Assembly: GCA_934131055.1 (NCBI GenBank)
Contig: CAKOZB010000093.1
Span: forward strand, 1-5,318
Origin: an uncultured Clostridia bacterium
GTDB taxonomy: Bacteria > Bacillota > Clostridia > TANB77 > CAG-508
Direction: 5' to 3'
DNA length: 5,318 nt
Part shown: positions 1 through 4,901 of the stretch, piece by piece
Layout of the letters: each line of letters begins with the position of its first letter
How positions within the stretch are numbered: position 1 is the first letter of the stretch
The notes under the pieces: generated by a model
The model's database searches: none
What the model was told of the DNA's origin: nothing
The model's input: only the letters and a program-made list of their open reading frames with translations
Made by a program: the position numbers and the translations under genes

Positions 1-35
1 GTTTTGTTTCACGTGTGTAAACATATTGTCGTTGC

Positions 36-64
36 TTTGATTATATAATTATTTAAATTATACA
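36..64 (+). promoter_or_regulatory. possible promoter of the first HTH gene
   Basis: TTGATT (37-42) and TATACA (59-64) are separated by 16 bases and end 24 bases before the start codon. A TATAAT at 44-49 is closer to consensus as a -10 but has no matching -35 at 16-18 bases. The DNA is so AT-rich that such matches arise easily, so this is a weak call. Confidence 0.3.
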
Positions 65-88
65 AATTTTATATGAAGGAGTTTTTCA

Positions 89-355
89 ATGAATAATTTT
101 AGCAAATATGAGGATAATTTAAATCTAATTGGACCTATACTAAAAGATAAAAGAATTGAAAAAGGACTTTCACTAGAAAAATTTTCTTCTAAACTTCTTT
201 TACTTGGCGTAAACATCCCTGTTACTAGCCTTTACAGAATAGAAAACAACCAAAGAACAGTACGAGACTATGAAATTTGTGCAATATCTGTAGTGCTTGG
301 TGTAGATGTAAACGAATTGTTAGGTCCTATTACTGAAAGATTTAAAGTATCGTAA
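89..355 (+). CDS. XRE/Cro-CI family HTH transcriptional regulator
   Basis: An 88-residue protein that is almost entirely one helix-turn-helix domain of the XRE (Cro/CI) family, a cytoplasmic DNA-binding repressor or regulator type. After a short N-terminal extension, residues 15-27 (GPILKDKRIEKGL) match the first helix and the usual 'R..KGLS' turn. Residues 28-40 form helix 2, and 43-57 (IPVTSLYRIENNQRT) the recognition helix with the typical 'L.RIE.G.R' pattern. Residues 60-79 (DYEICAISVVLGVDVNELLG) give the closing helices and the classic 'VLGV...LL' end. No dimerisation or ligand domain follows. GAAGGAG at 75-81 lies 7 bases before the ATG and fixes the start. It stands alone: a hairpin follows 10 bases after the stop and the next intact gene is more than 800 bases away. 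The fold is certain; the targets are unknown. Confidence 0.9.
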   Translation: MNNFSKYEDNLNLIGPILKDKRIEKGLSLEKFSSKLLLLGVNIPVTSLYRIENNQRTVRDYEICAISVVLGVDVNELLGPITERFKVS

Positions 356-365
356 AATTTTAAAA

Positions 366-385
366 GAGGTAGCTTTTGCTACCTC
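366..385. terminator. hairpin after the first HTH gene, T-tract only on the minus side
   Basis: GAGGTAGC (366-373), loop TTTT, GCTACCTC (378-385): a perfect 8-bp stem starting 10 bases after the HTH stop codon. On the plus strand it is followed by AAAACC rather than a T run. Read on the minus strand it is followed by TTTTAAAATTTT, which looks more like an intrinsic terminator for transcription arriving from the right. It could act on both strands, and its position just after a stop codon favours some role in ending the HTH transcript. Confidence 0.6.
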
Positions 386-434
386 AAAACCATTTAATAT
401 AGATATTTTAAGTTTTATAAATAAAATAGGGTTC

Positions 435-545
435 TTATTTATTTTCTGGCATAATAATTCCATTATGATATGTACATCTGTCTTATAATATCACCTCCGA
501 GCATATATTCTTATAAATTTCTATTTCTTTTTCCTGGAGCTTGGC
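435..545 (-). pseudogene. possible C-terminal remnant of a decayed minus-strand gene
   Basis: In one minus-strand frame, 20 codons (486-545, reading AKLQEKEIEIYKNICSEVIL) are followed by a TAA at 483-485 and then 15 more codons (438-482, DRCTYHNGIIMPENK) to a TAA at 435-437. Both pieces have a protein-like composition, and the minus-strand-oriented hairpin at 366-385 lies just beyond as a possible terminator. A second fragment in a different frame (639-704, 22 codons, ending LLLSLIPHN) lies upstream on the same strand. I do not recognise the family. The stretches are short enough to be chance in DNA this AT-rich, so this is a low-confidence call. Confidence 0.2.
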
Positions 546-758
546 TTATATAGAAAATTAAATTATCTTTGGTTAAAAATCTCTTACATTTTAAAAGTTT
601 TTTCTAAGTTTATATCAAAATAATTCTATTTACCTTTAGTTATGGGGGATCAAACTTAATAGTAAATTCATTAGTTTTTCTTCATTTTTTCTTATGGGAT
701 ATTTTTAGACACAAAATAATAGCTTTGTATTAGATTAGAGAACCTCTAATAAAATTTT

Positions 759-772
759 AAATATCGATATTT
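759..772. repeat. 14-bp perfect palindrome
   Basis: AAATATCGATATTT is its own reverse complement and is centred on CG. It could be an operator half-site pair, but nothing nearby shows what it would control. Confidence 0.4.
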
Positions 773-834
773 TTTGAAGCTTGTCTGCTTCGAGTAAAAA
801 TTAATGTTTTATAAAACTAAATATATAATAGCAT

Positions 835-873
835 GAAAACGCTTGTATATCAAGCGTTTTCGTACTTCTTTTT
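835..873 (+). terminator. 11-bp hairpin with trailing T-rich stretch
   Basis: GAAAACGCTTG (835-845), loop TATAT, CAAGCGTTTTC (851-861) is a perfect 11-bp stem, followed by GTACTTCTTTTT (862-873). The T run starts several bases after the stem, so it is a suboptimal intrinsic terminator on the plus strand; on the minus strand there is no T run. No intact gene precedes it, so it may be left over from lost coding DNA, terminate a small RNA, or be a protein-binding dyad. The core of its right arm recurs in the promoter region of the next HTH gene. Confidence 0.5.
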
Positions 874-1109
874 ATTCTATAATTTTATATATTTCAATTA
901 TATATCTATATATTCCTCACATTTCGACTATATCTCATGGTCATTTCCATAATCTTTGAACTCTCTACTATTTAATTGTTCTATTTTTTCACTAATTTTC
1001 TTCTTTTTTTCATCCGTATTATCCTAATTATTCTTTTGGCTTTTATTATTATTATTTAAAGTCATTTATTGTAAATATTTTACTATACTATTATCCTTAC
1101 AAAAGCCCT

Positions 1110-1133
1110 ACTATTGGCTATACAACCAATAGT
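1110..1133. repeat. 24-bp inverted repeat upstream of the second HTH gene
   Basis: ACTATTGG (1110-1117) and CCAATAGT (1126-1133) are perfect inverted copies around an 8-base centre. The dyad ends about 20 bases before the probable -10 of the downstream HTH gene, and its right end touches the expected -35 position. That is a typical place for an activator or repressor operator. No T tract follows it, so it is not a terminator. Confidence 0.5.
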
Positions 1134-1159
1134 CAAGCGTTTTATAAAGAGAATATAAT
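1131..1159 (+). promoter_or_regulatory. promoter of the YozG-like HTH gene with poor -35
   Basis: A perfect TATAAT (1154-1159) lies 29 bases before the start codon. At the 17-base spacing the -35 position holds AGTCAA (1131-1136), which does not resemble TTGACA, and no extended -10 TG is present. The region also contains CAAGCGTTTT (1134-1143), a 10-base word that recurs on both arms of the hairpin at 835-861. A good -10 with a bad -35 and adjacent dyads suggests a regulated promoter. Confidence 0.5.
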
Positions 1160-1188
1160 GGCATTATCATATTATTTAGGAGATTAAA

Positions 1189-1434
1189 ATGGTACAAGTA
1201 CAAATTGAAAATGGCACTTATTCTTTTAAACTTGGTGATATTTTAAGAGAACGTGGTATTAGTATTAATAAACTTATGCGTGATACTAATACTGATTTTA
1301 AAGTTCTAAAAAGATTAATTAATGGTGATTCTGCAAGAATTGATATAGGTGTTTTAGCGCGTTTATGCAATTATTTAAATTGCTCAATTTCAGATATTGT
1401 TGAATATAATCCTCCAGCTCAAAAGGAGGCTTAA
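1189..1434 (+). CDS. YozG-like (COG3655-type) XRE family HTH regulator
   Basis: An 81-residue single-domain DNA-binding protein. Residues 13-24 (FKLGDILRERGI) form helix 1, 25-34 (SINKLMRDTN) helix 2, and 35-46 (TDFKVLKRLING) the recognition region. Residues 52-71, with LARLCNYLNCSISDIVEY, match the signature closing block of the YozG-type small regulators ('L..IC..L.C...DI.EY'). A short polar tail follows. AGGAG at 1178-1182 sits 6 bases before the ATG. It is AT-rich like the rest of the window (about 28% GC in a sampled line) and is followed within 100 bases by a strong promoter and a compositionally different gene, so it is a candidate regulator of that gene. Family call is firm; target and effector are unknown. 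Confidence 0.9.
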   Translation: MVQVQIENGTYSFKLGDILRERGISINKLMRDTNTDFKVLKRLINGDSARIDIGVLARLCNYLNCSISDIVEYNPPAQKEA

Positions 1435-1439
1435 ATTAC

Positions 1440-1465
1440 TGACATACATTCTAGTCTTGACATAC
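1440..1465. promoter_or_regulatory. TGACATAC direct repeat overlapping a -35 box
   Basis: TGACATAC occurs at 1440-1447 and again at 1458-1465, 18 bases apart start to start. The second copy overlaps the TTGACA -35 of the next gene's promoter. Binding there would block RNA polymerase, so this is a plausible operator, perhaps for the HTH protein encoded just upstream. Two 8-base copies alone are suggestive only. Confidence 0.4.
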
Positions 1466-1485
1466 TTTACATAATTTTGTATAAT
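1457..1485 (+). promoter_or_regulatory. perfect consensus sigma-70/sigma-A promoter
   Basis: TTGACA (1457-1462), a 17-base spacer and TATAAT (1480-1485) match the vegetative consensus exactly, 40 bases before the start codon of the 144-aa gene. This predicts strong constitutive expression unless repressed. Confidence 0.9.
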
Positions 1486-1525
1486 ATAAATACCGATTAA
1501 AACACATTTATATGAGGTATTTAAT

Positions 1526-1960
1526 ATGTTGTATTGCTTTAGACCGTCCGACAAATTTTTTCTGGATCTTTGCGAGACTACTGACCTCGCTGGTTTGCTT
1601 GATACTTTTTTAAGCTATCACAAAGAAGGCCTTAAAACTCGGTTCAGTGAAACTCTTGCAAAAGCTAAGGAAACTGCAAAAGGGCCTAAGGCTCTTGCCA
1701 TTGTCGATGATATGTCTTCCAACGACTATCATTTTGAAGAGTTTTTCGAAACAGTTGGCGATGCAGTAAAAGTGCATTACTACAGAAGTTTTCTGAAACT
1801 TCAAAACCAGAAAGGGCCAACAACATATGCTGCCGCACGCAGTTATGCAGAAAAGATGTGCCATGATCCCAGCAACCCGCAATATACGGGTGAATTAAAT
1901 CAAATTGTTACAACGTGTTGCGATGCGATTTTAGAGACCTTCGATTCCATTGCTGAATAA
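1526..1960 (+). CDS. orphan 144-aa hypothetical protein of atypical composition
   Basis: I do not recognise this family. It encodes a soluble, probably mostly helical protein with no signal peptide or membrane segment. Visible features are an N-terminal MLYCFRPSDKFFLDLC, a Lys/Glu-rich helix at 36-55 (LKTRFSETLAKAKETAKGPK in part), an acidic-aromatic stretch at 60-80 with VDD and HFEEFFE, a Tyr/Ala-rich segment around 99-110, and five cysteines (4, 16, 112, 131, 132). GAGGT at 1514-1518 lies 7 bases before the ATG. Six sampled lines give about 42% GC, well above its neighbours, with codons such as CTG, CTC, GCC and CGC that they rarely use. It has its own consensus promoter and GC-rich terminator, so it is a self-contained transcription unit. 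Composition and packaging point to recent acquisition. Being coding is well supported; function is unknown. Confidence 0.85.
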   Translation: MLYCFRPSDKFFLDLCETTDLAGLLDTFLSYHKEGLKTRFSETLAKAKETAKGPKALAIVDDMSSNDYHFEEFFETVGDAVKVHYYRSFLKLQNQKGPTTYAAARSYAEKMCHDPSNPQYTGELNQIVTTCCDAILETFDSIAE

Positions 1961-1979
1961 TTTCTCTGCGTGCAAACGT

Positions 1980-2010
1980 GGCACCCCGCCCGGGGTGCCC
2001 TCTTTTATTT
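1980..2010 (+). terminator. strong GC-rich intrinsic terminator
   Basis: GGCACCCC (1980-1987), loop GCCC, GGGGTGCC (1992-1999), then CTCTTTTATTTT. The stem is all but two G/C pairs, very unlike the AT-only stem at 4155-4185. It begins 20 bases after the stop codon of the 144-aa gene, whose unusual composition it shares. Confidence 0.93.
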
Positions 2011-2036
2011 TACTAATTAATATACTTTCGTAAGGC

Positions 2037-2065
2037 TTGAAATTTCCCGCTTTTTAGATTATAAT
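2037..2065 (+). promoter_or_regulatory. promoter of the phosphoesterase-uridylyltransferase operon
   Basis: TTGAAA (2037-2042), a 17-base spacer and TATAAT (2060-2065), 26 bases before the start codon at 2091. It lies just after the terminator at 1980-2010, so the operon is insulated from the gene before it. Confidence 0.85.
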
Positions 2066-2090
2066 ATTATAAAATTTAAGGAGAAAAATT

Positions 2091-2891
2091 ATGGATAGAA
2101 TTGCAATTATTTCAGATGTTCACGCAAATATTACCGCACTAAACGCTGTTTTAGACGATATACATTCTAGAGGAATTTCTAGAATTTTTTGTCTTGGAGA
2201 CAGTGTTACTAAGTGTTGTAATCCAGATTTAGTTATAGACAAGCTTAGGGAAAACTGTGAAGTTGTTTTAAGAGGTAATTGTGATGAATCCATTTCCTCG
2301 CCTAATGCTAAGCTTAAGAGTTTTTGGTCTAGAGTGAAAATTGGAGAAGAGCGTGCAAATTATTTGCATAATTTACCTGTTATGACAGAGTTCTATATGA
2401 GTGGTAGATTGGTGCGTTTGTTTCATGCTTCGCCTTTTAGTACTTCTCATATTTATAATCCAATGTATTCTAATCAAAACACTCTAAGAGAAGTTATTGA
2501 GCTAAGTTCTCCTATGCAATTGTTTGAGAATACAGAATTTTTAGGCAAAACCCAAAACGATCCTATTCCAGATGTTATAGGATATGGTCACATTCATACT
2601 CCTAATGTTTTTAGATATAAAAACAAGACTATTTTCAATACTGGAAGCGTTGGTATGCCAATAGAAATGGCAAACGACAACAATTTACAAAATGCAGACA
2701 ATCGCTTTTCTACTATTGCTTCATATATTATACTAGAAGGTATATATGGCTCTAAAGAATTATCAACTTTTTCTATTAATTTAGTTCGTGTACCTTTTGA
2801 TATAGAAAAAGAGATTGAGTATTTAGAAAATTCGGATATGCCTGGAAAAGATAAAATTATTAAAAGTTTACGAACTGCAAGTTCTAATTAA
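2091..2891 (+). CDS. calcineurin-like metallophosphoesterase (YfcE/MJ0936-type, Metallophos_2)
   Basis: A 266-residue cytoplasmic two-metal phosphoesterase. All family motifs are present in order: SDVHAN (8-13, metal ligands D9 and H11), LGDSV (35-39, D37), RGNCDE (61-66, N63 and D65), FHASP (111-115, H112), GYGHIHTP (164-171, H167 and H169) and FNTGSVGMP (182-190). GNCD instead of GNHD is normal in this branch. Relatives hydrolyse phosphodiesters, phosphomonoesters or dinucleoside polyphosphates; the true substrate cannot be read from sequence. The length is somewhat greater than the smallest YfcE proteins, owing to an insertion around 115-160 and a C-terminal tail. AAGGAG at 2078-2083 is 7 bases before the ATG. 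It is first in a two-gene operon, 22 bases before the uridylyltransferase, which could mean a role in nucleotide-sugar or nucleotide metabolism, but this is inference. Confidence 0.93.
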   Translation: MDRIAIISDVHANITALNAVLDDIHSRGISRIFCLGDSVTKCCNPDLVIDKLRENCEVVLRGNCDESISSPNAKLKSFWSRVKIGEERANYLHNLPVMTEFYMSGRLVRLFHASPFSTSHIYNPMYSNQNTLREVIELSSPMQLFENTEFLGKTQNDPIPDVIGYGHIHTPNVFRYKNKTIFNTGSVGMPIEMANDNNLQNADNRFSTIASYIILEGIYGSKELSTFSINLVRVPFDIEKEIEYLENSDMPGKDKIIKSLRTASSN

Positions 2892-2913
2892 AATTTAATA
2901 AATGAGGTGTTTT

Positions 2914-4131
2914 ATGGATACAGAACCGCATGATATTATGCAAATTTTGAAAGAATTTAATCAAGAGTATGTTCTTAGTTTTTGGAATGATTTAACTGAT
3001 GAAGAAAAAAACATTCTAGCAAACCAAGTGTGTTCTATTGATTTTGCAAAAATGAATATGTTGTATTATAACTCAACTTTAGATGATTCTATTTCATATG
3101 ATAGAATTTCGCCAATTCCATACATTGATAGGCTTAATTTAACTAAAGATGAATTAAAACATTATTCTGATATTGGTAATTCGGTTATTAATAGTGGAAA
3201 ACTCGCTATAATTACATTGGCTGGAGGGCAAGGAACAAGGCTTGGTTACAAAGGGCCTAAAGGCTCATACGAAATTGATGTTCCACCAAAGAAGTCTTTA
3301 TTCGAATTTGCCTGTGATAATTTAAAGAAATTATTGAATGAAACTGGAACAGCCTTAAATTGGTACATAATGACTAGCCCTGCTAATGATGTTGCTACAA
3401 AAGAATATTTTGAAGTTAAAAATTATTTTGGCTACCCAAAAGAGAAAGTTAAGTTCTTTATGCAAAGTACACTTCCTCTTATAGATGTAAAAACAAAGGT
3501 CATTTTAGAAACACCTTATTCAATAACTACTGGCTCTAATGGCAACGGAGATGTATTTAAATCTCTTGCTAATGCTGGATTTATGGAAAAAATGGAAGCA
3601 GAAAATATTGAATGGATATTCGTTGGTGGAATAGATAACATCTTATTAAAGATAATTGACCCACTATTTTTAGGACTAACTATTGCAAATGGTTGTGAAA
3701 TTGCAAGTAAATCAATTAGAAAAACGGATTTATCTTCTAAAGAATGGGTATTTGCAAATGTTGACTCACACCCTAGCATAATAGACCCAAAAAATATTCC
3801 AGAAGAAGAACAATCAAAATATACTCAGAAAAATATCTTGGCACATTTATTTTCGATGAATGCTCTAAAGAAATTATCAACTGCAGACTTGCCTTACCAC
3901 AGGGCATTTAAGAAATGCGACTTTATCAACTCAGAAGGCATGAAGGAAGTTCCATTAAAGCCTAACGCGTTCAAATTTGAGAAATTTATATTTGATGCAT
4001 TTGCTTTATTTGATAAAATATTGCTATTGGAAGTAAATCCGAGTGAAGAATTTGCCCCAATTAAATCATTTACGGGAAACGAAACTCCAGAGACTGCATT
4101 AGAGCTGTATAAAAAATATAATCACATGTAA
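2914..4131 (+). CDS. UAP1-like UTP:sugar-1-phosphate uridylyltransferase (UDPGP family)
   Basis: A 405-residue cytoplasmic nucleotidyltransferase expected to make a UDP-sugar and pyrophosphate from UTP and a sugar 1-phosphate. The nucleotide-binding loop is LAGGQGTRLG (102-111) followed by GPKGSYEI (114-121). Other family marks are MTSPAN (153-158), NGNGDVF (209-215), GGIDNIL (238-244), a 'SK.IRK' stretch (265-270) where UAP1 has 'KVVEK', KFEKFIFDAF (354-363) and EEFAPIK (378-384). The last two resemble eukaryotic UDP-N-acetylhexosamine pyrophosphorylases more than bacterial GalU or GlmU. UDP-GlcNAc or UDP-GalNAc is therefore likeliest, though Glc or Gal 1-phosphate is possible in this family. 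I chose the ATG at 2914 because GAGGTG (2904-2909) is 4 bases before it; the in-frame ATG at 2902 overlaps that site and has none of its own. Confidence 0.93.
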   Translation: MDTEPHDIMQILKEFNQEYVLSFWNDLTDEEKNILANQVCSIDFAKMNMLYYNSTLDDSISYDRISPIPYIDRLNLTKDELKHYSDIGNSVINSGKLAIITLAGGQGTRLGYKGPKGSYEIDVPPKKSLFEFACDNLKKLLNETGTALNWYIMTSPANDVATKEYFEVKNYFGYPKEKVKFFMQSTLPLIDVKTKVILETPYSITTGSNGNGDVFKSLANAGFMEKMEAENIEWIFVGGIDNILLKIIDPLFLGLTIANGCEIASKSIRKTDLSSKEWVFANVDSHPSIIDPKNIPEEEQSKYTQKNILAHLFSMNALKKLSTADLPYHRAFKKCDFINSEGMKEVPLKPNAFKFEKFIFDAFALFDKILLLEVNPSEEFAPIKSFTGNETPETALELYKKYNHM

Positions 4132-4154
4132 CAAAATTTATAATACAGAATATT

Positions 4155-4189
4155 ATATAATACCATTTAAACAATGGTATTATATTTTT
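4155..4189 (+). terminator. intrinsic terminator after the uridylyltransferase
   Basis: A perfect 13-bp stem, ATATAATACCATT (4155-4167) and AATGGTATTATAT (4173-4185), with loop TAAAC and a TTTTT ending at 4189. It begins 23 bases after the stop codon at 4131 and closes the two-gene operon. Confidence 0.88.
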
Positions 4190-4198
4190 GTCTTGGAA

Positions 4199-4204
4199 TA
4201 TAAT
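4199..4204 (+). promoter_or_regulatory. possible -10 for the right-end three-gene cluster
   Basis: TATAAT directly after the terminator, 49 bases before the first start codon of the cluster. The -35 position at 17 bases (4176-4181, GGTATT) is poor and lies inside the terminator stem. The preceding terminator implies that a promoter is needed somewhere here, but this one is weak or needs a factor other than the vegetative sigma. Confidence 0.35.
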
Positions 4205-4232
4205 TTACTTAGAAGCTAAGCCTCTAAGTAAA
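4204..4232. repeat. 10-bp inverted repeat in the leader of the three-gene cluster
   Basis: TTTACTTAGA (4204-4213) and TCTAAGTAAA (4223-4232) are perfect inverted copies around AGCTAAGCC. The repeat ends 3 bases before the GGAAAGGA ribosome binding site at 4236-4243. It could be an RNA hairpin near the binding site or, because it overlaps the likely transcription start, an operator. Confidence 0.55.
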
Positions 4233-4253
4233 ACAGGAAAGGATGAATTTAAT

Positions 4254-4403
4254 ATGTCTGAAATGAATTTTAATGATATGATGAATATGATATCTAAGAT
4301 GGATAAGAAAGAGCTTGAGGAGAAAATGAATCAAGTTTCTAAAATGCTTGGAAATAAGAGCCCTGAAGAAATATTGAAACAAATGAATAACAAAAATAAT
4401 TAA
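4254..4403 (+). CDS. small Met-rich hypothetical protein (49 aa)
   Basis: A 49-residue protein with 9 methionines, a central charged helix (MDKKELEEKMNQVSKMLG, 16-33) and a 'SPEEILKQM' helix at 36-44. There is no membrane segment or signal peptide. The family is not recognised. GGAAAGGA at 4236-4243 is 10 bases before the ATG at 4254. A longer in-frame version from a TTG at 4188 is rejected because it starts inside the T tract of the preceding terminator and lacks a ribosome binding site. It begins a three-gene cluster, 24 bases before the next gene. It resembles the next product in its high methionine content and amphipathic helices, so the two may interact or be distant duplicates. Confidence 0.7.
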   Translation: MSEMNFNDMMNMISKMDKKELEEKMNQVSKMLGNKSPEEILKQMNNKNN

Positions 4404-4427
4404 TTTTATTGGAAGGACTGAATTTTT

Positions 4428-4901
4428 ATGGCAGATATGGCTGATATGTTAAAAAGTTTTTCTTCTATGATGGAAGGAAAACAAATTCCAGATAATATAA
4501 AAGAAATGCTTAATTCATTACAGAATAACTCTGCTCAAAATGGTGCTAATGTAGGAAATAATACCACTGCAAATACAACTGATTCTAATAAGAATTCATA
4601 TGTAAATCAGGTTAATTCTTCTGAAGCTGTTAATTCAGAGCAATCTAGTAACCGTAGCTCTAACAACGATTTTGAGCAATCAATGCCTAACATAGATATT
4701 AACACTATGATGAAAATGCAAAAAATAATTAGTGCCATGAACAGTCCTTCTAACAATTCTGGTGTAAATTTGCTTCGTTCGCTGAAACCATATTTAAAGC
4801 CTAGCAGGCAAGCAAAGGTCGATGAATACATTCAATTATTTAACATGGAAAAGGTTTTCGAATTAATGAGGCAATCTGGTGGTGATAAGAATGGTAGCTA
4901 A
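4428..4901 (+). CDS. Asn/Ser-rich hypothetical protein with C-terminal helical block
   Basis: A 157-residue soluble protein of unrecognised family. Three parts can be seen: an N-terminal Met-rich helical region (1-32, with MADMADMLKSFSSMM), a low-complexity Asn/Ser/Thr linker (33-82), and a C-terminal helical region (88-148). The C-terminal part contains LLRSLKPYLKPSRQAKVDEY (115-134) and then IQLFNMEKVFELM (135-147). The 'L...LKPYL...RQ.K.D..I.L' pattern looks like a conserved domain of the kind seen in uncharacterised clostridial proteins; this is recollection, not a database match. GGAAGGA at 4411-4417 is 10 bases before the ATG. It overlaps the next gene by 11 bases, indicating translational coupling. 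A structural or scaffold role, perhaps in sporulation or the envelope, is only a guess from composition. Confidence 0.85.
   Translation: MADMADMLKSFSSMMEGKQIPDNIKEMLNSLQNNSAQNGANVGNNTTANTTDSNKNSYVNQVNSSEAVNSEQSSNRSSNNDFEQSMPNIDINTMMKMQKIISAMNSPSNNSGVNLLRSLKPYLKPSRQAKVDEYIQLFNMEKVFELMRQSGGDKNGS

Larger units (their letters stand above)
386..1109. other. AT-rich spacer with no intact gene
   Basis: No open frame here combines a plausible ribosome binding site, a start and reasonable length on either strand. It holds a 7-bp stem ATTAGAG/CTCTAAT (734-740/744-750), a 14-bp palindrome (759-772), a strong hairpin at 835-861, and three short minus-strand stretches whose translations look protein-like but are broken by stops: 435-545, 639-704 and 853-1065. 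These may be remnants of decayed genes. AT-rich DNA produces such stretches by chance too, so they are not called as genes. No riboswitch or tRNA-like motif was recognised. Confidence 0.6.

Noticed and set aside
6..22. Apparent palindrome GTTT...AAAC at the left edge
   Set aside because: Only the outer four bases pair; the inner positions do not match, so it is not a convincing dyad.
490..498. Near-perfect Shine-Dalgarno GGAGGTGAT on the minus strand
   Set aside because: The nearest ATG codons lie 16 and 26 bases away, too far. The first opens a 4-codon frame and the second a frame with no recognisable content that runs antisense into the first HTH gene. It may be chance or part of a lost gene.
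853..1065. Minus-strand frame with four internal stops, all TAG or TAA and so possibly glutamine under a recoded genetic code
   Set aside because: Any TAG or TAA is one change from a Gln codon, so this carries no information. Clear genes in this window end in TAA, which rules out recoding, and no ribosome binding site precedes the ATG.
1610..1882. 90-codon open frame on the minus strand
   Set aside because: Lies wholly inside the 144-aa gene, which has its own promoter, ribosome binding site and terminator; the antisense translation has no domain signature.
2902..2913. Four-residue N-terminal extension of the uridylyltransferase
   Set aside because: That ATG overlaps the GAGGTG that serves the ATG at 2914.
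3516..3779. 87-codon open frame on the minus strand
   Set aside because: Antisense to the uridylyltransferase, whose motifs run continuously through this stretch.
4188..4253. 22-residue N-terminal extension of the 49-aa protein from a TTG
   Set aside because: It would start within the T tract of the terminator and has no ribosome binding site, whereas the ATG at 4254 has GGAAAGGA upstream.
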